DNA of 34,263 nucleotides, from the IMG/VR virus record IMGVR_UViG_3300025141_000383, positions 1 to 34,263 of that record. One strand, given 5' to 3'. Shown here piece by piece: positions 14,630 through 22,613 of this stretch. Position 1 is the stretch's first letter, and the number at the start of each line of letters is the position of its first letter. This DNA is from a virus. The position numbers and the translations under genes are program-made. The notes beneath the pieces are model-generated. The model worked only from the letters and a program-made list of their open reading frames with translations. It was not told where the DNA came from and ran no database searches.

Positions 14630-16299
14630 TATGGTCTATCCTTGCCTTGACCACCCAAAACTATATCGCCTAAGCCAATACGAGATTTCGGACCCTTTGC
14701 CGACAGCTCTATGGTTATGTCATCAGTCCGGCTAGAGAAACTAAATCTCCTGCTGGCTAGACTTCTTGTCTGGAATTTCTTAGGATCTGGAGCAGCAGCA
14801 TTGACCCAGCTATCGGCACCGAAAACTATACCATTAGTAGGCGTTGTTTGTTCATCAGCCCTAACTCCCCCAAGAGCTACTTGCTGCGGTGATCCAGTAT
14901 TGTCTGATATAGAGGTTATTCTTCGGACGGTCGGTGACGCCTCTGGGGGCGTCTCGAACCGTCCAGCAAAAGATCCATACACTCTTGAGTCGGTTCCACC
15001 ACCAGTTCCTTCTCTGTTGCTCGATATATCATAGATGCCATCCCGAGATACTATCAGGGTATCACCTTCTCTGGTGGTGAGAACACCAACCATCCTGAAG
15101 TCATTAAGGGGATCTCCGCTAGAGGAAGGAGTATCCCATACCGGGAATGGGGGCTCGATAGTCCACCAGCTTCTAAGGCCCCTGTACGCATCAAACATAC
15201 AGATCGCATCTTGCTGACCATTCCTAATCGCTACGATGGGGCCTCTGTCACCAGCGTAGAGTGTCCCTTCCCTGTAATCTGGCCTGTCTATCATTTCGTC
15301 CATAGACCTTACGAATACTCTGTCTGATAATGGTATCTCTTCGCTTGCAGCATCGATCCGCTTGATACCGCTCCGAGTGAGGCCATAGAGCGCACCATCG
15401 TATGTGACGGTTTGGCCGTATCCCGTGGCTGAGTAGTCGGAAATCTTATCGACAATCGGAAGAAGCTCGTCCCCTTGCGGGGCATCGGCACCAAAACCAT
15501 AGGTTCCATTAGAGGTGACAACTATGAGACCACCACCAGGTGCTACATGCAGACCGTATATCTTACCCGGCATTGTGGCAGAGCTAGTGCCCAGGTAAGT
15601 TCGAGGAGCTGAGTTTTCGCTCACGAAGAGTGCCTCGCCGCGAGCTATTACGCATGCCCCCTGCCAGTCAATGCATATACCTCTGGGAAGCTCTATCTCA
15701 AGGGCCTCCACATTAGTAGAATCAACCTTCTTAGCTACATCGATTCCGCCGTCAATGATGCCAGCTACCGTAGGGAAGTCCGGGCTAGACAATACAAGCT
15801 CTCTCCATACGATGGCGAGACTGAATATTGATCTTGGCTCAGGACCAGTTCCGACCTTTAGCCACTGTAGGCTATTAAACTCCTCGTCCATTATGACGAT
15901 CCTAGTATGGGGATCTGAAGTGGTATTATGTATCAGGATATAATGAAGCGTCTTGTCTTCCTTGCGGCTCCTGACTGTCTTGCCTCCAAGGATAACATCT
16001 CCGGCAAGAGGATCATACACCCTGGTGAATCCAGGTCTAACGCAGTATTCGGTTCCAGGTAGAGTCCAGATATTTCTGGCGTCCATGCCATCGAGAAGAT
16101 ATCCCAGCTTGCCTGGTCCCCTTGGAGAGGGTCCCATGGCGCGTCTATCAGAAGTGAACCTCGGTCTCTTCTCACTAAGTGGGTCCTTGTCGTCTGAGAC
16201 CTCCTCTGATGGATGCTTATAAGTAAGCTTCCGAACTGACTCCTCTTTTCTCTTGAGTTCATCAAGCTGGAACTTTGTTGATGCTACCACCTTACCCAT
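14629..16299 (-). CDS. Tail nozzle candidate, beta-propeller type (556 aa)
   Basis: The 556-residue product has a charged N-terminal arm, then repeating units of beta strands with patterns such as GLHVAPGGGLIVVTSNGTYG, ALYGLTRSGIKRIDA and GDTLIVSRDGIYDIS, which look like blades of a beta propeller. T7 gp12 (nozzle) and P22 gp10 (packaged-DNA stabilisation) are propeller-based tail proteins in the same genomic place, after the adaptor. That is the best fit, but without a profile search it remains inference. The start overlaps the beta-helix gene by 8 bp. Confidence 0.65.
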   Translation of the reverse strand: MGKVVASTKFQLDELKRKEESVRKLTYKHPSEEVSDDKDPLSEKRPRFTSDRRAMGPSPRGPGKLGYLLDGMDARNIWTLPGTEYCVRPGFTRVYDPLAGDVILGGKTVRSRKEDKTLHYILIHNTTSDPHTRIVIMDEEFNSLQWLKVGTGPEPRSIFSLAIVWRELVLSSPDFPTVAGIIDGGIDVAKKVDSTNVEALEIELPRGICIDWQGACVIARGEALFVSENSAPRTYLGTSSATMPGKIYGLHVAPGGGLIVVTSNGTYGFGADAPQGDELLPIVDKISDYSATGYGQTVTYDGALYGLTRSGIKRIDAASEEIPLSDRVFVRSMDEMIDRPDYREGTLYAGDRGPIVAIRNGQQDAICMFDAYRGLRSWWTIEPPFPVWDTPSSSGDPLNDFRMVGVLTTREGDTLIVSRDGIYDISSNREGTGGGTDSRVYGSFAGRFETPPEASPTVRRITSISDNTGSPQQVALGGVRADEQTTPTNGIVFGADSWVNAAAPDPKKFQTRSLASRRFSFSSRTDDITIELSAKGPKSRIGLGDIVLGGQGKDRP

Positions 16300-17038
16300 T
16301 ATTTGCCACCACGAAGTTTATGCCCCGGTTAGTAACGCCCGCATCTCCCCCACTCAGATTATTGGCAACAACGATATTACCACTACTTAATCCGCCACCA
16401 AGATCAATGCCCCCAGAAGTAATATGATTTCCTGTCATTATGTTTTCATTCGATGGTGCTGTCAGATTGACATGACCAGTAACTATATAGTTGCTGGTAA
16501 TACTAGAATAGGAGAGAACTCCCTCTATGAAGTCTTGGTCAGATCCGCCATCGTGATCTATCCTGAAATAGTTATTTATGAATCTGCATCTATTGATAGT
16601 TTCTCCTCCTGGGCACTCTATGAACCTTGCCTTGGTATCCGATACTATCCACATAGTACAACCAGAGAAGCTAAACCTCATTATAGATCCACCATCCACC
16701 ACTAAGAACTTAGCCCATGGATTCGTGACAGTACCGGCATCTATCCCCTTTCCTACTCTCAAATTATTGAACGATGCATCCTCCAGGTCTTCAGCCACAG
16801 TAAATAGGGTCATCTCGTCCTCTTTGGGGACTATGGCTGCACCACCCTGGGATGTCAGAGTAAACCCTGCACTCGTTAGCGCTATGGTGGATGACACGAT
16901 TATGTCATTCCATACAACTATGTCACGTGGACCTGTCTTATCTAGGGCACGTTTAAGATCTCTCTCATTATATACATTGATGTTTCTGTCATCTTCTCTG
17001 ACTTCCCACCAAGTTCTTCTTTGCTTAGGGTAGCCCAT
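16292..17038 (-). CDS. Parallel beta-helix tail protein candidate (248 aa)
   Basis: The ATG at 17038 lies 4 nt after the upstream stop. An earlier in-frame start at 17155 would create an unlikely 113-bp overlap, so I reject it. The product has 248 residues and the rhythm of a right-handed parallel beta helix: successive short Asn- and Gly-rich turns such as CRFINNYFRIDHDGG, ITSNYIVTGHVNL, MTGNHITSGGIDL and GNIVVANNLSGG in the C-terminal half. Pectate-lyase-like folds of this kind form tailspikes and other host-binding or glycan-cutting tail parts. No catalytic residues can be assigned by eye, and the length is short for a full tailspike. Confidence 0.7.
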   Translation of the reverse strand: MGYPKQRRTWWEVREDDRNINVYNERDLKRALDKTGPRDIVVWNDIIVSSTIALTSAGFTLTSQGGAAIVPKEDEMTLFTVAEDLEDASFNNLRVGKGIDAGTVTNPWAKFLVVDGGSIMRFSFSGCTMWIVSDTKARFIECPGGETINRCRFINNYFRIDHDGGSDQDFIEGVLSYSSITSNYIVTGHVNLTAPSNENIMTGNHITSGGIDLGGGLSSGNIVVANNLSGGDAGVTNRGINFVVANNG

Positions 17039-17042
17039 GACC

Positions 17043-17723
17043 TTAAATCCTATGTATCTGTAGAGAATTAAGAGTGCTTGTAGGACCATAACTGGCGACA
17101 AATGACCACCTGTAATCGGTATAGAAGTTAAACCTGTCATTCCTGGGGAACTCAATCGACATCGGTGTCTCTGGTTCGCGAATGGCTGCTTCTCTGAGCA
17201 TCCCTATTCTCTCATCTAGCTGATTATTGGGCTCAGCATCTTTAGGAAGAAGATGCTTAGCCGCTACCGTGCATATCCATGCGTCCATCACATCCCACGC
17301 TAAATCAGAATCCCCTGCGTAGGAGAACGCTGTTGTGCCAGCAACAAACATATCCTGACCGTATACGGCCCTTACGTGAATCAAGTCACCAACCCCAACG
17401 GGATTCTGTGACTCAGACATCCTTGCTGCGCGTATGGGGTATGACGATGTACCAGATCTTACTGATACGTTCTTTATCACTACCGGATAATGGGTAAGAA
17501 ACACCACTCCGTTAGAATCGGTGGTGAACTCCTTGACAGTATCAAGTCTCTCACCGCCTCCACCTGCGTACTGAGATACGCATTCCTCGGCTGCTACTGC
17601 GAGGGCGATATCTACATCCTTGGTGGCATTAAGTTGGGTTGTGCTCGTGCCCGAGGTCCATCGGGTTGCATCAACATCATCTAGGAGGGATAATACTCGG
17701 CTTCTGGCCTCTGACTTTAGCAC
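17043..17723 (-). CDS. Head-to-tail adaptor candidate (226 aa)
   Basis: The start is GTG at 17723 with AGGAGGG upstream and the preceding stop overlapping in TAATGTG. The 226-residue product has an N-terminal helix (LKSEARSRVLSLLDD), an Ala-rich helix (VDIALAVAAEECVSQYAGG, about residues 36-54), strands in the middle, and a helical segment with Trp (AWDVMDAWICTVAAKHLLP, about 140-160). This order and size resemble adaptor proteins that seat on the portal (P22 gp4 / T7 gp11 group). It lies after the capsid gene and before the nozzle candidate, as expected. Assignment is by position and secondary-structure pattern. Confidence 0.65.
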   Translation of the reverse strand: MLKSEARSRVLSLLDDVDATRWTSGTSTTQLNATKDVDIALAVAAEECVSQYAGGGGERLDTVKEFTTDSNGVVFLTHYPVVIKNVSVRSGTSSYPIRAARMSESQNPVGVGDLIHVRAVYGQDMFVAGTTAFSYAGDSDLAWDVMDAWICTVAAKHLLPKDAEPNNQLDERIGMLREAAIREPETPMSIEFPRNDRFNFYTDYRWSFVASYGPTSTLNSLQIHRI

Positions 17724-17724
17724 A

Positions 17725-18096
17725 TTACCCTCCTACGGGAACCTGGATACGGTATAGACTCTCTACCGCCTCGGTCATCTCCCCCACTGCATCCTCTTTG
17801 CGGGACAAAGCTATTCTGTTCTCGAATGCAAGGCTGTCAGCTATCTTTTGCTGCTCAGCTATGAGTGCGACTCTGCTTAACTGGCCGTTCAGCACATCCG
17901 AATAAGAACTATCATCGCCAAACGGTGCAATGGGAACTTCTACGTTCACCATAAAGCTGAATCCCCACACAGTGGGGATCTCAGCCTTCATTACCTCAGA
18001 GTACATCATCTCACCAAACTGCTCGCTGAGCACAACCCCCTTATGGGAGATGCGCTCAGCAAGTCTTAGTTTAGTTTTCTCTGAAGCGATTATCAT
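17725..18096 (-). CDS. Structural protein following the capsid gene (123 aa)
   Basis: The ATG at 18096 lies 4 nt after the capsid stop. A TTG at 18141 in frame would overlap the capsid gene by 41 bp and is less likely. No strong ribosome site precedes the ATG. The 123-residue product has a strand-rich first half (about residues 30-60) and a C-terminal Ala/Glu/Arg helix (ALIAEQQKIADSLAFENRIAL) typical of proteins that pack in coiled bundles. No family is recognised. Position suggests a head decoration or head-completion protein. Confidence 0.65.
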   Translation of the reverse strand: MIIASEKTKLRLAERISHKGVVLSEQFGEMMYSEVMKAEIPTVWGFSFMVNVEVPIAPFGDDSSYSDVLNGQLSRVALIAEQQKIADSLAFENRIALSRKEDAVGEMTEAVESLYRIQVPVGG

Positions 18097-18100
18097 GCTA

Positions 18101-19426
18101 TTAGGACCAAGCTGCCCCAGATTGATGAACCAGCTTACCAAGTCCAGATCTCTTAACGCATCTTACGTTGAAGAGACCGAATAGCTGAGTGTCATACACG
18201 AAGCTACTGTCAGAGACCATGGCCGCGCTTTTCCCATCAGAGTCAGGAGCGAAATCGCGCCATACCGCCAACTTGGTATCCGTATCAGTAAAGATAAGGA
18301 TATCAGTATCAGGCATGTTCTCATCGACGATAACAGGCTTGCCCTCATAAAGAGCCACTGCACCAGTCGATGCATCATTCGCTTGACCGCCACCAACAAA
18401 CTGTCGGTTGCTAACCAAGAGCTGCATGTACGCATGAAGCGACTCGCTATTCATTACCGTATGCGTCCATGGGCGTCCAGATTTACGCTTGACATCCTTA
18501 GAGAGCTTATCTAAGTTCTCCAGGGTAAGAGCAGTGGTTGCTGAACCACCACTACTTCCGCTCCAGCTACCAGGAGCAGCACTAGAGTTAGAATAGTTAC
18601 CAGTCTTTCCGATGGTTCCAATGGTCACAGTCGGAGAAGCCAGGTCAAGTAGTGATGTAACTGTATCTGCATCAATACCATCAACATCTCCTGCACCAGC
18701 AAGCGTTGCTACATTACCTGAGCCTAATTCTATTCGACCAACGCCAGTAGAAGCCGTGCCATCCAGATCAAACGCATCGAAACTTACTTCGTGCGTATTG
18801 GTTGCCGGAGTTCCAGCCGAAAAGCCCGTAGAGATATCCGTAATAACAATGTACGTATCTGTAGTGCTATTCTCGAACCCATCAAGCCTGTTGCCAATCC
18901 TCATACCACTTGCATCGTTAGTATAGAATTTTGCTGACCCACTTGACAGAGCGGTCGACTGATTTGTCGTGCTGGTATTATCATTAAATGTCAAGCCAGT
19001 ACCACCAAGGTTTTTGGTGATTACGTATGAGGAAAACAAAGACCTTCCGAGTGTCCGACCAAGGTCAGCACCAGCAGTCTCCATTTGCTCACGAACTAAG
19101 TTGACGCCATCTTGCTTGCTAATCGCAGTCAAGGCAGCAATACGCGGCACGGTCAATCGGGTAAAGAGAGCCTTCGGATGGTAAGCCATCTGAATCGGCT
19201 TCTTGTCTGATCCAGTAGGAAGAGACCCACCGTCAGCGATGAACTCAGTTGACGAGAGGCCACCTGATTTTACGTTGACGATACCAACGGTTCCACTATG
19301 TTTCGATTTCTTGATAACACCCTTGCCAATGAATGGTGCTTCGAGATTGGCCTGTTCTGTAACGACCTTATTCCCGAATCGCGCCACCAAAGCAACGATG
19401 TCACTAAATGCAATATTTGTAGCCAT
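18101..19426 (-). CDS. Major capsid protein (HK97-fold candidate)
   Basis: The 441-residue product is the best candidate for the shell protein. It follows the scaffold gene by 3 nt with a clear AGGGGAA site. The N-terminal arm (about residues 1-60), an FIADGGSLP segment, and a helix rich in Ala and Gly with VREQMETAGADLGRTLGRSLF (about 112-132, the backbone-helix position) are followed by a Ser/Thr/Gly-rich insertion (about 145-290). The C-terminal part returns to a P-domain-like pattern (LENLDKLSKDVKRKSGRPWT, then GKPVIVDENMP and VYDTQLFGLFNVRCVKRSGLG). The GGxxLP and VDENMP segments are common in phage capsids. The fold is inferred from pattern, not from a structure match. Confidence 0.85.
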   Translation of the reverse strand: MATNIAFSDIVALVARFGNKVVTEQANLEAPFIGKGVIKKSKHSGTVGIVNVKSGGLSSTEFIADGGSLPTGSDKKPIQMAYHPKALFTRLTVPRIAALTAISKQDGVNLVREQMETAGADLGRTLGRSLFSSYVITKNLGGTGLTFNDNTSTTNQSTALSSGSAKFYTNDASGMRIGNRLDGFENSTTDTYIVITDISTGFSAGTPATNTHEVSFDAFDLDGTASTGVGRIELGSGNVATLAGAGDVDGIDADTVTSLLDLASPTVTIGTIGKTGNYSNSSAAPGSWSGSSGGSATTALTLENLDKLSKDVKRKSGRPWTHTVMNSESLHAYMQLLVSNRQFVGGGQANDASTGAVALYEGKPVIVDENMPDTDILIFTDTDTKLAVWRDFAPDSDGKSAAMVSDSSFVYDTQLFGLFNVRCVKRSGLGKLVHQSGAAWS

Positions 19427-19429
19427 TTC

Positions 19430-20236
19430 TTATTCCCCTAGCGATTCTAAGTAGCGCATCATATCTTCCTCAGAATGACCGCCTATAGGTGCCCCCGCTC
19501 CTTGCGGTGTCACCGGATTTGGTGCTCTCCTCGCAGCAGGATGCTGTGAAGCCAGCTTGGTTCGGAAGTAGTTGGTCCTCTTAGAATCAAGCTCCTTTGC
19601 GATATCTGCAAGGGAGGTATCCCCTGCGGTCTGATACCGGAAAACAAGCTCTTCGGCGGTAACTGTCGGAAACTTTTCCGCCAACTTACTCGCCTCATCG
19701 ATAATCTGGGCTGCCCGATCTTCGATGACTCTCTCCGTCTCATACCTTTGCTGCCTCTCAGACGCTTCTTGTTCGAGCCTGGCACGGATTTCCCGCTCCT
19801 GCTCCTTATGCTTGTATTCGCGAATCTCCTGGTCCCTGGGATCAGGCACCTCGTATTCGCCAACCTTCGCTTCGGCTTGCTGGAGTCGACTATGCATGAG
19901 ATCGAACGCTTGCTCATATTGAGCCAGCTTCGATTCCAGGCCAAGGGTTCTCTCCTCTGCCTTGCGTCTGGAAGCCTGTAAGCCATTAATCCTTCTCAGG
20001 AAAGATGCCTTAGGTACTACTTCCTCTTCTTTTTCCGCCTCTTGCTCATCGCCGTCGGCCTCGACTTTTACGGTGTCGGAATCCGAATCGCCAGGATCAA
20101 CCTGGGGGTCGGAGGTTGACGAATCCTCTGTTACGTCAGTTTCCTCAATGGAAGATAACATCTCATCATTAAGGTCCTGTGGTTCGGCTGGCGAAACCGA
20201 CTCTACGCCACTCTCATCTATCATGACAGTCTCCAT
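19430..20236 (-). CDS. Scaffolding protein
   Basis: The 268-residue product sits directly upstream of the capsid gene. It has an acidic, disordered N-terminus (residues 1-75, rich in Asp, Glu and Ser), then a long coiled coil (about 85-190, Glu/Gln/Arg-rich, with heptad-like spacing), a helical segment with KFPTVTAEELVFRYQ (about 192-206) and a short C-terminal tail ending YLESLGE. This layout, position and length are typical of scaffolds that guide procapsid assembly and are then removed. No protease motif is visible here or in the neighbouring capsid gene. Confidence 0.85.
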   Translation of the reverse strand: METVMIDESGVESVSPAEPQDLNDEMLSSIEETDVTEDSSTSDPQVDPGDSDSDTVKVEADGDEQEAEKEEEVVPKASFLRRINGLQASRRKAEERTLGLESKLAQYEQAFDLMHSRLQQAEAKVGEYEVPDPRDQEIREYKHKEQEREIRARLEQEASERQQRYETERVIEDRAAQIIDEASKLAEKFPTVTAEELVFRYQTAGDTSLADIAKELDSKRTNYFRTKLASQHPAARRAPNPVTPQGAGAPIGGHSEEDMMRYLESLGE

Positions 20237-20245
20237 ATTAGTTTG

Positions 20246-20455
20246 CTAGTTACCCATAAAGGTCTTACCGAAAACTGCGGTCAGACCTGCGAGCCCACCA
20301 GATATGGCTCCCCATACCCTGGATTTGACTCTGAGTTCGGCTATACGCTCCTTATTAGATACAAGTTCTTTATGTACATCATCAAGGCTTTTCTGGTGAC
20401 GGTCAAGGGCATCAAGTACCATCTTCTGATACTCATTCCAGCCATTATTATTCAT
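20246..20455 (-). CDS. XhlA-like membrane protein, holin or lysis accessory candidate (69 aa)
   Basis: The ATG at 20455 with GAGG about 7 nt upstream overlaps the metallopeptidase stop by 8 bp. A TTG at 20461 is the longer alternative. The 69-residue product has an N-terminal coiled coil (HQKSLDDVHKELVSNKERIAEL, about residues 20-41), a short basic hinge and a C-terminal hydrophobic helix (WGAISGGLAGLTAVFG). This order matches the XhlA haemolysin family, which works with holins in some phages. It lies far from the endolysin but beside a lipoprotein, so its lysis role is uncertain. Confidence 0.6.
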   Translation of the reverse strand: MNNNGWNEYQKMVLDALDRHQKSLDDVHKELVSNKERIAELRVKSRVWGAISGGLAGLTAVFGKTFMGN

Positions 20456-20978
20456 AGTCAACCTCGATATATTCTATATACTTATTAACCTCGAAGATGA
20501 GATTCTCATGTTCGTGAGTCCATATACCATCCTGCCCATCAAGATGCTTGTGTCCTGGGTCTTCCTTCGTGGCCCAGAGGGCCGCATGTACCATTTCGTG
20601 AACGAGCGCTGTCTCATGTAGCGCGTTCTTTTCTGAGACAAACATCGTACCGTCTGGGTAGATGAGTCCATAATAGACCTTTTCCGTTTCCGGTATCCTG
20701 AGAAACTGGTGACCTTCTTGCCAGTGGATCTTGAGACTATCGAGCGATTCGATGATACCAACAGACTCTTCTGCGCCGAATATCTCGACCCACTTCCATA
20801 CGAAGATCTGCATGGACGCACCAACGAGTGCCGCATCATACTTGCCATCTGTCTGCCTTGCTTCCCATCCTGGTATCGTCTGCGTACATGTTTCTTTCTC
20901 GTACTTATAAAACTCCGGTCTGGTGTCGGATGCGAAAGCGCATCCGGCAACCAGAAGCAGGACCAATAAGGATCTCAC
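20448..20978 (-). CDS. Lipoprotein with a zincin (HExxH) motif
   Basis: The start is GTG at 20978, which overlaps the previous stop (GTGA); TTG at 20999 is possible but would lengthen the n-region poorly. The 176-residue product has a short lipoprotein signal (RSLLVLLLVAGC, lipidated Cys13). HEMVH at residues 127-131 is a canonical zinc-metallopeptidase motif in a helix (ALVHEMVHAAL). Later histidines (in DPGHKHLDG and WTHEHE) could supply the third ligand. Residues 45-60 form a small-residue helix. The protein would face the periplasm or cell surface of the host. It lies in the exported cassette between portal and scaffold. Substrate unknown; peptidoglycan-linked or envelope protein cleavage would fit but is inference. 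Confidence 0.75.
   Translation of the reverse strand: MRSLLVLLLVAGCAFASDTRPEFYKYEKETCTQTIPGWEARQTDGKYDAALVGASMQIFVWKWVEIFGAEESVGIIESLDSLKIHWQEGHQFLRIPETEKVYYGLIYPDGTMFVSEKNALHETALVHEMVHAALWATKEDPGHKHLDGQDGIWTHEHENLIFEVNKYIEYIEVDYE
20927..20946 (-). repeat. Perfect 8-bp inverted repeat in the lipoprotein signal region
   Basis: CGGATGCG at 20927-20934 pairs with CGCATCCG at 20939-20946 across AAAG. It falls on the codons around the lipobox, close to the start codon, where it could lower translation. Confidence 0.55.
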
Positions 20979-21637
20979 ATGCACATACCCATGCTGCAAG
21001 AGAAAGAGCAGCAGTCACTTGGCATAGTACAGGGTGTCATCGGCCCGCCGCAGGGTGCGGCGCATAATCCCCCGTCGCAGGTATCACTACCGCAGCAGTC
21101 CGATGTGGTAGAGCACGATAGCCCCGTCCCCATACAACATTTGCTACCTGTGCAAGATGCTGCTCCGCTGCAGCAATCCGCTGCAGACCCACAACCAGAA
21201 GTTCCAGTTACGATGCAGCATGTACTTGAGATACAACTGTACTCTGACCCACAACAAGAAGCATTGGTAGTGCAGTCGCCAGTGTCCCGTGGAGGATAAC
21301 AGCAAAAATTGGCAGTACATGTTATGTCGTCACCAGGAGCATTAGAGCAGCAGTTCTCAACGGCGGAACAAGAAGATGCCCCATCAGCTATGCAGCTTCC
21401 CTCTTCTACGAACTCTTCCCAATCGTATGTTACGCCCACTGTGTTACGGCATAGCTTCAGTGTGTTTGTGGTATCATCGTAGACAACCAAAGATTCTATG
21501 TCAGAAGTACAGTCTGCAAGGTCTGAGGTGCTGATATTAGGCACAAGTATCGCTTGGCCGCCAAGGCCAACATTGGCCGCATAGGCAATCAATGGAGCCA
21601 GCACCAGGGCCAACAGGAAAATCCTTGCCTTGCTCAT
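20975..21637 (-). CDS. Exported cysteine-rich (CC-repeat) protein
   Basis: The 220-residue product begins with a Sec signal (FLLALVLAPLIAYAANV, cleavage probably after AYA). Residues 22-75 form a module shared with the next protein upstream (NVGLGG start and a VVYDDTTNTLKLC strand). The rest carries about 30 cysteines in a repeated C...DCC.....C pattern with eight Cys-Cys doublets (for example SAADCCSGAASC and TTSDCCGSDTC). Such disulfide-rich repeats are common in secreted proteins of deltaproteobacteria and Myxococcota. It must be exported to fold, so a role in the host envelope or on released particles is possible. Start and stop both overlap neighbours (ATGA and GTGA). Confidence 0.75.
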   Translation of the reverse strand: MSKARIFLLALVLAPLIAYAANVGLGGQAILVPNISTSDLADCTSDIESLVVYDDTTNTLKLCRNTVGVTYDWEEFVEEGSCIADGASSCSAVENCCSNAPGDDITCTANFCCYPPRDTGDCTTNASCCGSEYSCISSTCCIVTGTSGCGSAADCCSGAASCTGSKCCMGTGLSCSTTSDCCGSDTCDGGLCAAPCGGPMTPCTMPSDCCSFSCSMGMCM

Positions 21638-21867
21638 TCTGTATCCAGTGTCTGATAATCCGTACCATTGCAGAACAATACCTTATTATCATCAGAGTCG
21701 TAGTACATTGCTCCCTTATTGATATCGGCTGCGCCTGGACAATCCGGTCTGGTGACATCTGTTAAGATGACTAAGAACAACCCCTCCCCGCCTAAGCCAA
21801 CATTGGTAGCAAGGGCAATCGCTGGTATTGCCAGGATTGCAAGCGCTATAAGAATCTTCTTCTTCAT
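21634..21867 (-). CDS. Small exported protein (77 aa), paralogous to the next N-terminal module
   Basis: The 77-residue product has a clear Sec signal (KKKILIALAILAIPAIALA) and then NVGLGGEGLFLVILTDVT, a CPGAADINKGAMYYDSDD segment and a C-terminal FCNGTDYQTL. The module AxNVGLGG...YD...N...LC/FCNGT is shared with the 220-residue Cys-rich protein, so the pair looks like a duplication. Similar short C-terminal units occur in tail-fibre-like and secreted proteins (pattern MYYDSDDNKVLFCNGT). AGGAG precedes the ATG by 6-7 nt. The stop overlaps the next start (ATGA). Confidence 0.7.
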   Translation of the reverse strand: MKKKILIALAILAIPAIALATNVGLGGEGLFLVILTDVTRPDCPGAADINKGAMYYDSDDNKVLFCNGTDYQTLDTE

Positions 21868-21875
21868 GTTATCTC

Positions 21876-22613
21876 CTAGCAGTCAGTATGCGTGAATGTA
21901 CCAAGCGTTATCGTAGCTTTCAGCTCGTATGTGGTTCCGTCAAACATGCAGATACACAATCCAGAGCCAGCGGCGATATGCCTGTAGTACATCACTCCAT
22001 CATGTGCATCTGTGGTACATGTGGCAGTAGACGCATCCTCGATACGACCCGTCCCTGTTACGTCCAGGTCGCCAGTCATAGTTACGGCTCCATTCCCAAC
22101 GACTAACTCATCATCGCCGCCGCCAGAATCGAGGGTAATGGTTGAAGTGGCTATTGTCTCTAATAAGATCAATGCAAGTGAATTCGAGTTGCCCGCACAT
22201 TTTGTATTTCCATCCTTGTTACAAAGACCAGAGCAACAATCCGCGCCGACGGTGCAAGCGTCCCAATAAGCGCCACCGTCGCCATTGGCGATACAAGACG
22301 TGACCGTGTTCTGTCCTGTCTTTATCTCAAACTTTCTGCTCGCCTCTATGGTTTGCGAGCCATAGTTAGCGGCAGTATCATTTGATACACCCGACCCCGT
22401 TACAGAATCGGAAATAAGAATACCGCCATTCGATCCGCCGAGTTCAGTAACGATAGCAGAATCAGATGATAGCGCCCCCGTCATCTCACATCCGGCCAAG
22501 GCACAGTACAGTGACCCTAGAGCCCCTTCATTTAGCCCGCTGCCGGTAATACTTGCCGCCATCGCTATCGGAGCAGCAAGCAAAACAAGGACAACCAGAA
22601 TTTTCTTTCTCAT
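21876..22613 (-). CDS. Exported protein with a Cys cluster (245 aa)
   Basis: The 245-residue product has a Sec signal (KKILVVLVLLAAPIAMAAS). A Gly/Ser/Thr-rich body follows, with a CTVGADCCSGLCNKDGNTKC cluster near residues 118-137, whose CC-G pattern matches the 220-residue protein, and a C-terminal unit (DGVMYYRHIAAGSGLC) of the same type as in the 77-residue protein. The start codon shares a base with the preceding stop (TAATG). The shared pieces suggest that the three proteins evolved by domain shuffling in place. No enzymatic motif is seen. Confidence 0.7.
   Translation of the reverse strand: MRKKILVVLVLLAAPIAMAASITGSGLNEGALGSLYCALAGCEMTGALSSDSAIVTELGGSNGGILISDSVTGSGVSNDTAANYGSQTIEASRKFEIKTGQNTVTSCIANGDGGAYWDACTVGADCCSGLCNKDGNTKCAGNSNSLALILLETIATSTITLDSGGGDDELVVGNGAVTMTGDLDVTGTGRIEDASTATCTTDAHDGVMYYRHIAAGSGLCICMFDGTTYELKATITLGTFTHTDC

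Noticed and set aside
17036-17155. Upstream extension of the beta-helix gene to 17155
   Set aside because: It would overlap the adaptor gene by 113 bp, and the internal ATG at 17038 follows the upstream stop directly.
18097-18141. TTG start for the 123-residue gene
   Set aside because: It overlaps the capsid gene by 41 bp, whereas the ATG at 18096 lies 4 nt beyond the capsid stop.
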